This document shows, piece by piece, positions 33,385 through 45,391 of a stretch of 64,000 nucleotides of DNA. Within the stretch, counting starts at the first letter, position 1. Each line of letters begins with the position of its first letter. Origin of the DNA: Ailurus styani (lineage: Eukaryota > Chordata > Mammalia > Carnivora > Ailuridae); the NCBI GenBank assembly GCA_002007465.1, contig LNAC01000064.1, positions 4,918,850-4,982,849 on the forward strand, read 5' to 3'. Under the pieces are notes generated by a model that saw nothing but the letters and a program-made list of their open reading frames with translations, did no database searches and had not been told where the DNA came from. The position numbers and the translations under genes were made by a program.

Positions 33385-34440
33385 GGGGCTTTTGTTTCCA
33401 TCGATTCCTGGCATATGGTCCCCATGTTTGGGGCACTTCCGTGGTGCTAACCTGCCTGGGAAGCAGAAGCCCCCCATCCCCCGCCATAGTCCCACTACAA
33501 AAGCTGGAAAAGCAAGACCCTGTCCCCAGCCCCTGGGAGCTCACACTCCTTCCCAGAACATTGAGTCTGGAGCATGAGGTGGTTAAGCATGGATTCATTG
33601 CCCCCAGCAGGGGGCGTCCAACATCCAGTTGTCACCCCGCACTCCCGTGCCAGTGATGCCACTCGGTGTGGGCCAGAGGCCAGCCAGTCGGTTTCACTTG
33701 GTTCCTGCCCCCTCTCCAAGCCCAACCCTACAGTCTTCCCACTGATTCTGCCAGCCTCTCAACAGACAAATCAGTGCAGAGCAGCAGAGAGCTGAGTGTG
33801 GTCACAGCGTCTTGACCTGCATTTCCAACCCCTGCTTGACCAGTGCCCCTTGGACAGCTTGCACTCAGTACGTCCAGAAGCGACGTCATCACCCTCCTCC
33901 TCTCCTCTTTGCTCCACCCCTGCCACCAAACTGCACCCCTGCTCTCCCTGGGCCCAGGCTGGGCCTCGGGGCCATTTCTGACGCCTCCCTTGTCTGCCAG
34001 CTAATCACTGAATAGACCACGTTTGACCTCTCTCCCTGGCATCCTACTCATGCCTCCCCTTCTTCCTAGACTCCCAGCAGTTGCCCTCATTTTAGGTCCT
34101 CCTTCGCTCCCCCAGCTCCCCCACCAGTTTGCCCCATGATCTCTGTTCCCTCAGATTCCCGTGCGTGCTGCAGGCTGGGGCAGGAGGGCCCGCATGGGGA
34201 GAGGAAGGCCTCAGCCTGTCCCTGCCTCAACTACCTCCCTGCTTTGCCCAGGCTACGACTCCTGCCCTAATCGCCTTCCCACCCCTGCTCTGGATGAAAT
34301 CTTCTGCAAAGCCCAAATCCAACACAAAGATTTAAGGATTTTATCAGCCAGATATACTCCTTCCCTCCTTAGAATCCCTTCTACTCTTGTGTGTGTGTGT
34401 GTGTGTGTGTGCAACTCTTAGATTATTCCACTCTGAGTTA
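33385..34440. other. Intergenic; possible old L2 in part
   Basis: C-rich sequence with no gene. The part from about 33.8 kb may be diverged L2 upstream of the clear L2 at 34440. A GT microsatellite occupies about 34388-34414. Confidence 0.4.
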
Positions 34441-35075
34441 GTCACATACATGCCCATCTGATTTGTGGTGTCCAATTACAACTCTTTGTGAAAAAGGATT
34501 TGCCCTGAACTTGTCACCACCTCCACCGCCATGACTGCCATCTCCCACTGGATTATTGCTCTAGCCTTCTAAGTGGCCATTTAGTAGAAAAGCCCAAGTC
34601 CAGAGACCTGACGTGATCCAACCTCCAGGACCTCTCTGCCCTGAAGTCCCCTCCTACCTCCTTCTCTAATTCCCCTCCAGCCTCTCTGCCTCCTTGAACA
34701 TACCACACATACTCCTGCCACAGGGCCCTTGCACACGCTGCTCTTGCTGCTATGCTAACCCTGAAAGTTCTCCAAATCTTTGCTCAAATGTCACTGACCA
34801 CCTTATTTAACATCATAGCCCATCTCACCTTCACCCAGCACTCTTAGGCCCCGTGACCTTTCCCTCCTCTTCCTCTTTCTTTCCATAGCATTACTCACCT
34901 CCTAAAATACTGCATAGTTTATGTATTTATTATATTTATTGTTCACCATCTGCCTCTCCACCCTTACGTGCCACAACAGGAACTCCCCAAGAACAGGGAT
35001 CTTTGTCTGTTATGCCCACTGATGCCTAGATGTGTGGTAGATGTTCGGAAAATACCCGTTACATAAATGAATCTC
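34440..35075 (+). mobile_element. L2 LINE 3' end (+)
   Basis: CTCCCACTGGATTATTGCTC, CCACAGGGCCCTTGCACACG, TTTGCTCAAATGTCACTGAC and CCATAGCATTACTCACCTCC, then AACAGGGATCTTTGTCTGTT, run in L2 order to the 3' end. Confidence 0.8.
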
Positions 35076-35544
35076 TGTATGCTGCATACGCTGAGCTCTG
35101 ACAATCACTAGGTTCCCAAATCATACTACTTTTTTTTCAAGCATAACTGCCTGGTTGCTTGGCTGCTCTTCCTGGCGCTGCCATGGAAACCAACAGCCCA
35201 GGGACAAGTTGCTTCTCCTCAAGTCAAGCAATGTGTATCCCCCCACCCCCCTGCCCCCTGAACACAAAGAGGTGTGCCGTGCCCCCCACAACTCAGGGAC
35301 GGGATGCCATGGCCAACCAGCTGGAAGTATCCAGGATGCAAATGACCTGGGACCAGCTGCTGGGGCGGCCTCGGGCTTTCTCCGGGACCCCGAGCAGTGA
35401 GCAGTGGAGGCTCCCAGGAGGATTTGCCCCTGGCTGACATCTGCCCACGCAGACCACACATTCTGTTCTCGGGAGATTCTCCAGTCCCAAAGTTCCCATT
35501 GCCTCCCCCAGGCATCGTTTTTTCTCTAGGCCCAATAATAGCAG

Positions 35545-35760
35545 ACATTTATGAAGCACTTTCTAAGGACAAGGCACTTTACGGGTATTATGTCCAAGTC
35601 TCAAAACACCGCGAAGTAACCATTATTATTCCCCCGTCAGAGTCGAGCGGCCGAGGCTCAGGGAGACTAATCGGTGCGCCCTGGGTCACAGAGCACTTCA
35701 GTGGTGGGTGGATCCGAGGCAGAGTCCACGGCACACTGCTCTCCTTTGCTGCAACTGTCC
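35545..35760 (-). mobile_element. MIR, inverted
   Basis: GACATTTATGAAGCACTTTC, CCATTATTATTCCCCCGTCA and GTCACAGAGCACTTCAGTGG with following GGATCCGAGGCAGAG are an inverted MIR. Confidence 0.7.
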
Positions 35761-35849
35761 CAGACTGCGCACCTGCAGAAGGGGGCAGGGGGCAAGCGGT
35801 GGGGGCAGACAGTCTCCATCTCTGCAGAACCCCAGGAGCGTGCACATCT

Positions 35850-35886
35850 CACACACACACACACACACACACATGCACACACACGT
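35850..35886. repeat. (CA)n microsatellite
   Basis: Run of CA broken by ATGCACA. Confidence 0.95.
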
Positions 35887-35989
35887 GCGCACAGCACAGC
35901 AACACGGCCTGGGGAACACGGTATCACCAGACAAGGTTTCCGAGGGAGGCCCAGCCCTCTCTGGAGGTCTTTAAAAACTAACAACAAAT

Positions 35990-36200
35990 AAAAGATCACT
36001 CCTTCTCTCTGGAATGACGTACGCGTGGTCGTGCCTGAAAGCAGAGATTAGCTGACCCCTAATGGTCCCATTTGGCTTTATGACGATGACGAACCATTAC
36101 TGGACAAGCGGACCGACTGCCTGGAGCATTACTAAATGTTTTTAATAATATCACCAATCCAGGACCAAGCCCTAAGCCGGCGCTGCAGTCAAGTCCATCA
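35990..36200. other. Unique, possibly conserved non-coding stretch
   Basis: Non-repetitive sequence with many homeodomain- and CREB-like words (ATGACGTACGCG, GACCCCTAATGGTCCC, TTTTTAATAATATC). No coding frame. Function is unknown; conservation cannot be judged here. Confidence 0.35.
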
Positions 36201-36208
36201 CCGCTGGG

Positions 36209-36209
<1 letters not shown>

Positions 36210-36242
<33 letters not shown>
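36210..36242. repeat. (GA)n microsatellite
   Basis: GAGAGAGAGAGAGAGAGAGA run. It translates as the SLSLSL run of the - strand frame 36198-36872, which I therefore reject. Confidence 0.95.
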
Positions 36243-36244
<2 letters not shown>

Positions 36245-37584
36245 ACTGGGTCAGGGAGGGAGGAGGGGGGAGACTGGGGACGGCCTGTTTGTTCTGAAGA
36301 ACGGACGGGGCTTCTTGAGTCATAGAGCAGCTCGGGGAGGAGAGGAGGGCTTGAAGATTAATCTCAGATGAGGTCTGAAGAATGAAGAAGAAAACAATGG
36401 CAAGACCATGTGGGAGCAGCAAGGAGAATGGCTGAGCTTGAACGTGGCCTAGGGAAGGGGCGCAGAGACCGTGCTGTCGGCAGACACACAACACGTAAAA
36501 TGTGAGAGTCAGAAGCACACAAGGAGAACACCGAGTGTGTCTGAGATGATCAAGCAAAGTGTGTCTCACGAGCCGGCTACCTGAGTCACACATTATCTCC
36601 TTGGAGGTCTCCCACGGGCCAAACCCAGCAGGTGCCGAAGAAACCAAAGGGCCTTTGGGGGAGGTTGGGAGCCAGCCCCAACCTTGCGGGAGCTGCAGAG
36701 CAGTCGTGGGGACCTGGAAGGTGACAAGGGGAGAGGAGGGCGGACGGGATCTCAGGGCAGTGAGGCCGGTGGCTGGCCGAGCGTGAGCCTCCCAGGACAT
36801 CTGGCCGCTGGCCCGGGCCCTCGGACACCGCTGGTGTGCCCCACACTCCATCTGCTCCTGTAATGCCAGCATCTGGCCTGTTTGTGCCCCCCCAAAAAAA
36901 AAAAAATAGAACAGAGTTTACATTGGGCAACAGAAGGCCAGACTGAGCAGGAGAAGGTCCTGGCTCCTGCGTGCGAGCTCTCAGAGAGTTGAGAGTGAAG
37001 CTGCGGAGGCTGCTCGGTGGGGACACTGAGCAGCCCCGGGCCCCCAGCAGTGTGGCTGTGCGTTACCATCGGTGACACAAGCAGGGCAAGATGGCCTCGT
37101 TTCTGCCCTGGCACAGGACCTGCCCTTGGCCGGCTTCAGGAATACAGGGACTCGGGAGTATCCACATCGGTGATCTCACAGGGGCCCCCAGGGGACGAGC
37201 CACGGTGACACTCCTACTGGCTCCCGGGAGAGCATGTATCCGCGATCTGGGCATCCCTGCGTCCCTGCAGCCCTCACCGAGGGCTCAGGTGTGGTACCCC
37301 CGACACCCCCTTAGGAGGGAATGCTGAAGGCCCTTGGTCCGCAGGCGGGGGCTGGAATTTTAGATTCCTGCCGCCGTCTATCGAAGGACACTCAGGGACA
37401 GGGGACGCAGGCGGAGGGCACACTGCGGTAAGAAGCTCCGGTGCTCGAGATCCTACTGTGGCTGCCCATCGTGTTCGGTCTGCCCTGTCGCCGGGTGACC
37501 TCTGCTCCACTGCCCCTGCTGGTTCCTTCGGCGGCCACATAGTCTCCCGCGGTCTCTCGAAAATTCCTGGCTGCTCCTCCCTCA
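36243..37584. other. Intergenic, GC-rich unique sequence
   Basis: No gene recognised. Long frames on the - strand (224, 146 and 120 codons) overlap each other and carry no domain. Confidence 0.45.
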
Positions 37585-37935
37585 GATAGGATGCTGGGCC
37601 CTCAGGCCTCTGCCACGACTGCTCCTCCGCCTAGAACATTCTCCCCTAGGAATCACAACCCTCGGCCCTTGCCTCCTTGGGGCCTCTACTCAGATGTCGC
37701 CTGCTCTGCCAGCCCTTCCCGAGTCACCCACTCGAACTGCAGCCGCTCCTGACACTTCATTTCACCACAGTACCTCTTGCCATCAAATACCCAACTGAAT
37801 GTCTTTTTTTTTGTTGTTTATTGTCTACCTCCCCGGGCAGAATGCAAGCTCGCTGAGGGCCGAGATTATTGTCTGTTTCATTCCTGCCCCTCTGTCCAGT
37901 GCTTAGCACAGTGCCTGGCAGCTAGTACTTACCTG
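37585..37935 (+). mobile_element. L2 LINE 3' end (+)
   Basis: CTCAGATGTCGCCTGCTCTG, TTATTGTCTACCTCCCCGGG, AATGCAAGCTCGCTGAGGGC and CAGTGCTTAGCACAGTGCCT are the L2 3' end. Confidence 0.8.
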
Positions 37936-38514
37936 TGCGTTGTGGAGAGGAGGAGGGAAGGGAAGGAGGGAGGGAGGCAGGGAGGAGTGAACAAACAAGA
38001 GAAAGAAGAAAAAGGCTCACAGTCCCTGCTTCTAGGGCCCTTGCTGTGGGCCTGAGTAGGTCCTTTTGCTTAGAACATCTTAGGAGCAACACAGCTCATT
38101 TCTCTTATCCAGTGTTTAAAAGTGTCACCGCCTTTGCACCCCTGCCCTCCAGATCCCAAGCGGAAAACCCTATCCATCTCAGTCCTCTCCTCCAAAACGG
38201 TCATGACCCATGCCTGAGACTCTGCAGGGAACGAGGAGGAAAGGCATCAGCTGCCTTGTGGTCCTCGCCCAAACCCGCCGGCCCGGGGGCTGAGACGGAG
38301 CGCTGTGCTGGCCGCGCCGAGTGCTGGGCCGACAACTCAGCAGGTGGGTGACCCCGGGCGTGCTGAGCAGCACCCAGGCTGCTGAAGGGGAAGCCCGGCG
38401 GTGGGGGCACAGCCCGGAGTGACTGCTTTTAGAACCCTCCCAGGCTGCGCAGCCCCACCCTTAGGGCCGGAAGTCTGCAGTTCAGTTATAGAGAGGATCT
38501 TGAGGTCTGAAGTT
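37936..38514. other. Intergenic, unique, purine-rich start
   Basis: A GGAAGGGAGG-type purine stretch near 37945-38010, then GC-rich sequence. No gene recognised. Confidence 0.45.
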
Positions 38515-39100
38515 CTACCTTTTGCATCCTGTTGGTATTATTTAGCAAATGCTGTGTAACAAGTTACCCCAGAACTCAGAGACTTAAACACCAACAACCG
38601 TTGATTATCTCCAGTCATTTCTGTGGGTCAGGAATTCAAGAGCAGCGAGGCTAAGCATTTCTGGTTCGGGGTCTGTCACAAAGTCATGGCTGGATACCAG
38701 CAAAGGCTGCCGTCATTTGAAGCCACAGCTGGGCTGGAGAATGCCCTTCTAAAGTAGCTCACCTGCATGATCGGTAAATTGGTGCCGGCTGTTGGTGCGT
38801 GGCCCGTGATCCTACCCCTGTGGGCCTCTCCGTAGGGCTGACCGCTTGAGTCTCCTCCTGTCATGGAGGCTGGTTTTCTCCAGAGCAGGTGACCCAAGGC
38901 CCAAGGCAAAGGCTGCAATGTCTTTTTGACCTATCCTTGGAAGTCCCCCACCATCACTTCCACCATCGTCTGTTGGCACGCACGCCAGCCCTGATTCAAT
39001 GGGGGGGTGGGGTGGAGGGGAGGGTGGACCACACTGGGCAGGGATGCCCAGAGGTAGAAATATACTTGAAGCTCCCTTGGAAGTCAATGACAGCACTGTC
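38515..39100 (-). mobile_element. Old LTR-like interspersed repeat
   Basis: GCTGTGTAACAAGTTACCCC, TCTGTGGGTCAGGAATTCAA and GACCTATCCTTGGAAGTCCC follow an old, widespread mammalian repeat, probably LTR-derived. The subfamily and strand are uncertain. Confidence 0.5.
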
Positions 39101-39399
39101 TTCTGTGACATCAAGTCATTGCCTGCAGTTGGGTTGCCAGTGCCTCCAGCAGAGGCAGTAGTTAAATCCTGTCAACCCAATTCTGATCCTACTGGAACTG
39201 ACTTCGTGAGGTTCCTCCCAACCAGGTTTTATTTTCCCCTAGGCTTGAGGGGAAGTCTAAGAGGAGGCTCAATGAACATGACAATGAATGGGGGGGTAGT
39301 GAGACAGTGGAAAAGTGGGAAGGGAAGTTAGATCCAAGGGAAGCAGGGAAAATTGGACAAGGGTCTTCTCCCCTGCATGCCCAGGGCTCCCCTCGTTGT

Positions 39400-39640
39400 T
39401 CATTCATCTCTAGAACGAACAGCGATTGAACACCTGCAGTCCTAGGGGCCTGGCAGTGACCCAGCCCTCCCATCCAAGTTTAGAGTTCCATGGGACTTAT
39501 GTTCCCACGTGGGGATGTTCAAGGTCCAACAGGAGCACAGAGAAAGAACTACATGGAGTATGTGGTGGGGGGTGGGAGAACCAGGAAGGCTTCACAGAGG
39601 AGGCATCACTCCACACACCAGTGAAGTGAGCTTTCCTGGT
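39400..39640 (-). mobile_element. Old L2-like fragment
   Basis: GAACACCTGCAGTCCTAGG, then ACCAGGAAGGCTTCACAGAG, resemble an inverted L2 3' end. Weak. Confidence 0.4.
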
Positions 39641-40044
39641 CCTTGTACAGTCAGAGAAATAGACACAAAAGACTGAGCATCTCATTCACTGTTAAAGCGC
39701 GGTCACAGCCAAGTCTTTTGACCTCCAACCATACGGCACATTGGCAGGCTGTCCTGTTTGACACGGTCCTCTGGCTGTCGCCAGGGGGCTGAGGCTGTTC
39801 CAACAGAGCCGGCAGATGGCTAGGAGCGAGCAGAGACCCCACTGCCATTGACCAACATGAAGCCCAGCAGGACCACAGACTGGTGGCCTCCATGACCAGG
39901 GAGAGGAACCTCGGTAGCCCCTTCGTCCGACACCACCTGGGCAAACAGCCCCCATCGAGGGGACAGTCTTCCAAAGGCCTGGTGCCAGCCTCTCTGGCTG
40001 GAGCTCAAGCCAGTTCTCACCACAAGAATTGTAACAGTTATTAT

Positions 40045-40400
40045 TCAGTGTTTGCCTTTTCCTGCTGACTTGTTTCACTTTGCAAAATGTCTTCAAGGTG
40101 CATTCGTGTTGCAGCATGTGTCAGAATTGTGTCAGAATTCCCTTCTTCTTTAAGGCCGAATAATATCCCGTTGTATGTCTAGACCACACGGCATTTATCT
40201 GCTCATCTGTTGACCGATACGTGGTTGCCTCCCCTTTTCGGCTGCTGTGAATCCTGGTGCTTGAACACGAATCTGTTCAAGTCCCTGCTTTCAGTTCCTT
40301 TGGGTATGTCCCAGGAGTAGAAGTGCTAGATCCTATGGTAATTCTATTTTTACTTTCTTGAGAAGGCACCATTTTCTGAAATGGTTATTGTATAACAGCT
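40045..40400 (-). mobile_element. L1 3' region, inverted
   Basis: GCCGAATAATATCCCGTTGT, TTATCTGCTCATCTGTTGAC and TTTGGGTATGTCCCAGGAGT are the reverse of the ORF2 end seen in the + strand L1 copies. Confidence 0.8.
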
Positions 40401-40708
40401 TTATTAATAAGAGAATCATTAGTGAAAGCAGCCCCCGGGACAAAGCCCCATCACTGGGTCTCTGTCCCACAGCCCATCGTCTGGGCTCAAATCCCAGTAG
40501 AGAGCCTTCACTCGCTTGCACTGGGAGTTGCTGCTATACATTAAACGTTCCCAGTTCCACTCATTTCGCACACAAACAGCCTGAGTTGAGCTGAGGAAAG
40601 GGGACTTGCCACATGAGGGAAGGTAAAAAGAGCCTCGCACAGGGCGACCCAGCCCTCACTTGGCCCAGGGAGGCGTGGTTCTAAGCCAGGGTCAGAATTG
40701 GGGCTTGT

Positions 40709-41054
40709 CTGGTGTAGCCACTCTGGAAAACAGTATGGAGGTTCCCCAAAAAGTTGAAAATAGAACTATCATATGATCCACCAATGGCACTACGGGGTAT
40801 TTACCCTAAAGGTACAAATGTAGTGATCCACAGGGACACGTGCACCCGAATGTTTATAGCAGCAATGTCCACAATAGCCAAACTATGGAAAGAGCCTAGA
40901 TGTCCATCAACAGATGAATGGATAAAGAAGATGAGGGTGTGTGTGTGTGTGTGTGTGTGTAGTATATATATACACAATATATAGTCATATACTATATATA
41001 TGACTATATATATTGTGTATATATATATACAATATATATGTACTATATATATAA

Positions 41055-41093
<39 letters not shown>

Positions 41094-41505
41094 GAATACT
41101 ATGCAGCCATCAAAAAACCCCAAGATCTTGCCATTTGCAACAATGTGGGTGGAACTAGAGGGTATTATGCTAAGCAAAATAAGTTAGTCAGAGAAAGAAA
41201 ATTATCATATGATCTCTCTGATATGAGGAACTTGAGGGACAGGGTGGGGGTTCGTGGGGGAGAAGGGAGAGAAAAATGAAACAAGGTGGGACCGGGGAGG
41301 GAGAAAAACCATAAGAGACTCTTAATCTCAGGAAACAAACTGAGGGTTTCTGGGGTGTGGGATAGGGTGGCTGGGTGACGGACATTGGGGAGGGTATGTA
41401 CTATGGTGAGTGCTGTGAATTGTGTAAGCCTGGTGATTCACAGATCTGTACCCCTGGGGCAAATAATATATTATATGTTAATAATTTTAAAAATTAAAAA
41501 AAAAA
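40709..41505 (+). mobile_element. Young 5'-truncated L1 with internal GT/TA repeat
   Basis: Terminal ORF2 and 3' UTR of carnivore L1: CCACTCTGGAAAACAGTATG, GGGGTATTTACCCTAAAGGT and AACAGATGAATGGATAAAGA, then after the repeat ACAATGGAATACTATGCAGC and a poly-A end. Exact target repeats AGAATTGGGGCTTGT at 40694-40708 and 41506-41520. Within the element, 40935-41090 is a GT then TA microsatellite not present in the other L1 copy of the window. The 76- and 96-codon frames here are L1 plus microsatellite. Confidence 0.93.
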
Positions 41506-41639
41506 AGAATTGGGGCTTGTGTGGCTGTGTTGCCCAGGTCACATCACTGAACTTCTCTTTGCCTCAATTTTTCATCTAGAAAATGGGTCAAATGGCACTG
41601 ACTTGGGCATTTAGGGTTTAAGTTATGTAACTATCTTAT

Positions 41640-42050
41640 CCCTAACAAAATACCCTATCAAAATACAGCCCAGGTGGCTTCAACAACACAAATTGATAAT
41701 ATCCCTATTATCAATTGATATTGATAATATCTTATCTCTCTGGAGCCTGGAAGTTCCAGATGGTGTCAGTAGGGGAACTCTCAGTCTGAGGCCTGTTCTC
41801 CGGGCTTGAAGGTGGCTGCCACCTCACTGGTGCTCGCATGGCCTCTTTGTGCGAGCGTGGAGAGACTGCAAGCTCTCTGGGGTTTCTTCTGAGAAGGAAA
41901 CAAATCTCATCTTGGGGGCCCCACCCTCATGAGCTCATCGGAGCCCAACCGCCTCCCAAAGGCCCCAGCTCCACATGCCATCATATTATGGGGTAGGGCT
42001 TCCACAAAGGAATTTGGGGGTGGGGGTGACAGATGTTCCGCCCATCACAG
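41640..42050 (-). mobile_element. MaLR-type LTR, inverted
   Basis: CCTGGAAGTTCCAGATGGTG, GGGGGCCCCACCCTCATGAG and CCTCCCAAAGGCCCCAGCTC with TATTATGGGGTAGGGCTTCC are an inverted MaLR LTR of the same kind as the one at 44350. Confidence 0.65.
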
Positions 42051-42199
42051 CATGTCACCCGAGGTGTCCCTGTGTTCAGGCGCAGTGCCGAGGGCTTCCC
42101 CCCATTACCTCACTTTGTCCTCACCTCAGCCTAGCACAGCTGCACAAGTCAGGAGAACTCTGCGGCTAACGGCCCAGGCCCGGGGAACCAACAGCCGGA

Positions 42200-42340
42200 C
42201 ATAGGCTAAGCCCTCAACCAGGATTTCCCATTACTTGGCCCCATGTTACAGATAAGGACACTGAGCCTGAGGAAGTCCGGAAACTTGGCAGAGGGGGGAG
42301 CTGGGCGGTAGATCCAGGCCGCGTGAGTCCAGGGTCCAGT
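42200..42340 (-). mobile_element. MIR, inverted
   Basis: CCCCATGTTACAGATAAGGA followed by CACTGAGCCTGAGGAAGTCC marks an inverted MIR. Confidence 0.65.
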
Positions 42341-42620
42341 GAAAGGCACGTGGTAGGCTTCCTGGCCCCAGGTGAACGCTCAGTGGACAGTAGTGCTGGC
42401 CCGGATGACGGTCATGATGTTTCCTTCCAGTTCAGGCAGCTGCCCTGGCCGCCGTTGCCTGGGTGTGGAGGGGGGACCTCACAGGGACGAGTCCCTGTCC
42501 CCGAGGTCATGCCCACTGCTCCAGACTGTTTTCTCAGCCTCCCAGCCTCCCCCCCTCCCCTTAGCCATGGCCCACCTGCAAGATGCAGCTTCCTTCACTG
42601 AATTGGTGCTGACTTGAGGG

Positions 42621-42795
42621 TATTTATTTTACAGAGAGAGAGAGAGCACGCGCTCGAGTATGAGGAGTGAGGGAAGAGAGAGTAGCAGGTTCCCACTGAG
42701 CAGGGAGCCTGATGCGGGGCTCAATCCTAGGACCCCGGGATCAAGACCTGAGCTGAAGGCAGATGCTTAACTGACTGAGCCACCCAGGTGCCCCA
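42621..42795 (-). mobile_element. CAN-SINE (-)
   Basis: TTACAGAGAGAGAGAGAGCA to GAGCCACCCAGGTGCCCC. It lies inside the 226-codon - strand frame 42767-43447, which together with the CA repeat accounts for part of that frame. Confidence 0.92.
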
Positions 42796-43069
42796 CCATG
42801 GGGGCTTCTGATGGCCAAGGGAAGTCATATGTCAGAGCATGCACAGCAGCCATGGCCGGTGACTCCAGCCTCCTTCCCATCCTTCCCTTGAACTTGGCTT
42901 CCAAAGTCAGTTGTGCCCTGCTGTGTTTGAGAGAGCTTCCATGTGCACTAGTCTGTGCTTTTCCCAGGTCCGAGGGGTGAGTCATAGCCATGCTCCTAAG
43001 CCTGGTCTGAAGACCCCTGCAATGGCTCCCAGACCCCCGCAATGGCTCCCAGACCCCCCCAGCATGTGC

Positions 43070-43166
43070 ACACACACACACACACACACACACATGCACA
43101 CGCATGCACACACCACACATGTGCACGCACATGCACTCATGCGTACACACACACACACACACACCC
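43070..43166. repeat. Two (CA)n microsatellites
   Basis: CA runs at about 43071-43093 and 43146-43164 with CACATGCACGCATG-type sequence between them. Confidence 0.93.
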
Positions 43167-44160
43167 TTCGGCAGGATCTTCCACCTTCCACTTTGTCTCA
43201 GAGATATTGAAGGGCATGTGTTATGTTTCTTCCAAACTACAAGCTCCCTGTGGGCAGAAACCAAGAGAACATTGTGTTCTGAGCCCCAGCGGTCACTCCA
43301 GGAATGCTGATCAAACCAAACTGAATTGTTGGAGTGAAATCCAAAGCTCCCAGGGCATCTCATTATCGCCAGAAATGCCCTCATGAAAGAATGTCTTTGT
43401 GTCCCACTCATTCCGGGCTCCCCCCAAGAGGGAGAGGGAAAGCTCAATCAACACGGACGGCTTGAAACCTTTGCTTTTTTTCTCTTTTTCCTTTTAAGGC
43501 ATGTTTGTTGTTATAATTGGCCCAAATATTTTAATTCCCACAAAAACACGTCACCTCCAGGCTCCATAACGTCAAAATGTCATCCAGTAACCTCCCTGAG
43601 GTGGCTTTCCACCTCCCGTGTCAGCCATCAACACCCCCACCCCCAGGGTGCAGCACAAAGAGGGGGCGCGGGGAGGAGGGGAGGTCCCGCTCCTGCCACT
43701 CCTGCTTCTATATCTATGCAAGCTGGTGATGCGAAATGAAAACAACCGTCTCAGATGCTCAAGCTAAATCTTGCAAAGATTATGTCTTGCTGCTCTCTGT
43801 AAACCACCCAAGAACTGCTCATCTCCAGAACTATTATCCACAGACACGGAGAAAACATCATCATCTTCCTGCAGCATCCCTGCTTTCGCCTGCTGCTCTG
43901 GGAGTTTTCTCCCGCGGCATCATTGTGTTTTCAGTCCTAAGCATAATACTTTGCTAAATAATGGTGGGGGGGGAAGTCTTCCTCGAGAGACACAGCCCCT
44001 TTTCATTTCCTGACATGCAGATTGTTTTTACACACAGCCTTTCTTTCTTTTTATTTTTTGGACGCGTGGTGTTGTGCAGGCTGTCTGTGGGGCCAGGGGT
44101 GTTTCCTATTTCGTACTTGTGTGGGAGCGTGACTCATAGGTGTGTGCGCTCATGTATGTG
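43167..44160. other. Intergenic, unique
   Basis: No gene recognised. The stretch 43480-43760 (TTTTAATTCCCACAAAAACA, CATAACGTCAAAATGTCATC) is unique and could be a conserved non-coding element. Confidence 0.4.
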
Positions 44161-44212
44161 CGTCTGTGTGTGGATGTGAGCGTGTGTGTGTGTGTGTGTG
44201 TGCGTGTGTGGT
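44160..44212. repeat. (GT)n microsatellite
   Basis: GTGTGTGTGTGTGTGTGTGT with flanking imperfect units. Confidence 0.93.
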
Positions 44213-44349
44213 TTTCTGACACGGCTTGACCAAATATGCATATAACGTTTCTCAGCCGCCCCTGATTTTATGGTGGGGTCACAGGGCTAGTTTTGGCCAG
44301 CAGATTGTGAACAGAGGTAAATTCTGGGCCAGGACAACCCGTGTGGCAG

Positions 44350-44752
44350 CAGCCGTTACACACTGAATGTTTGTGTCCCACCACCACCGTCACTGTCCCC
44401 GAATTCCCATGGGGAAACCCTAGCGCCCCCCCCCACTGTGAGGGTATTTGCAGGTGGGGCCTTTGGGAGGCGGTGAGGGAGAGGTGAGGGCATGGCGGGA
44501 GGGAGGTCAACATGGGATTTGTGTATATATAAGAAGAGAGAGCGACCAGAGCGCGCCTACTCCTTCGCTCTCAGCCATGGAGGACGTAGGGAGAAGATAA
44601 CCATCTGTCAGCCGGGAAGAGAGCTCTCAGCAGGAGCGGAATATGCCTGCACCTTGATCTTGGACTTCCCATTGTCCAGAACTGTGGGGGAACCATGGTT
44701 AAGTCCCCCCGCCTGTGGTTCTTTGTTACGGCAGCCTGAGCAGCCTAAACCA
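44350..44752 (+). mobile_element. MaLR-type LTR (+)
   Basis: CACTGAATGTTTGTGTCCCA, GGTGGGGCCTTTGGGAGGCG, CTTGATCTTGGACTTCCCAT and TCTTTGTTACGGCAGCCTGA are in LTR order. Solitary. Confidence 0.75.
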
Positions 44753-45391
44753 GGCCTTGGAGAGATGTACTCAGGATGAAGTAGCTTCCAGTGGGAGAAG
44801 GCTGTCCACCTCCCCTCACACCGCAATGTGAGATCGAACTTCTGAGTGTGCTGAGCCACTGAGATGTCAGGGTTCATCTCTTGGTGCAACTAGCATCATC
44901 TCACCTATAAAATAGTACTGATAATACCAAGCAAACAGGGTTGTTGCTGGGATTGGGTTAGGTCATAAGTGTTTAAGAAAATCCTGTACCTCTCTCAAGT
45001 ACCTCAGTTAAATTGAACAAATGCCTAATGGGCATGCTGCTTGCCCAGCCCTGCGGTGGGTGCTAGGGATCCAAGTCCAGGCCCCCCCCCACTCAGGGAT
45101 GCTTTAGTCTAGCAGGACAGACGTGCAGACAGATTACACACAATGTGGCCGATGCCCCAAATGTAGGAGGGTCTGCGATAGAGGACCTGGTAGTTCATTC
45201 TGGAAGATTCGGGAAAAGTGACACAGAAAGTTTGAATGGTGAGATGTGTTAGTGAGTTAGTTTACTGCTCATCTAAGCCCTGGAATCCTCAAACACGACT
45301 TCAACTGGAGATGACCCCCACTCAGTGAGAAACTAGGGGTGGACGAGGGAAAGCATGACATTTTTTGGCCTTGGTAAAGAAAATACAGGTT

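Noticed and set aside
35397..35981. 194-codon + strand frame
   Set aside because: Runs through an inverted MIR and a CA repeat (HTHTHT).
36198..36872. 224-codon - strand frame
   Set aside because: Contains a GA microsatellite (SLSLSL), no domain, overlapping frames of similar length on other strands.
42767..43447. 226-codon - strand frame
   Set aside because: Part is CAN-SINE and part is CA microsatellite read as CVCVCV; no protein family features.
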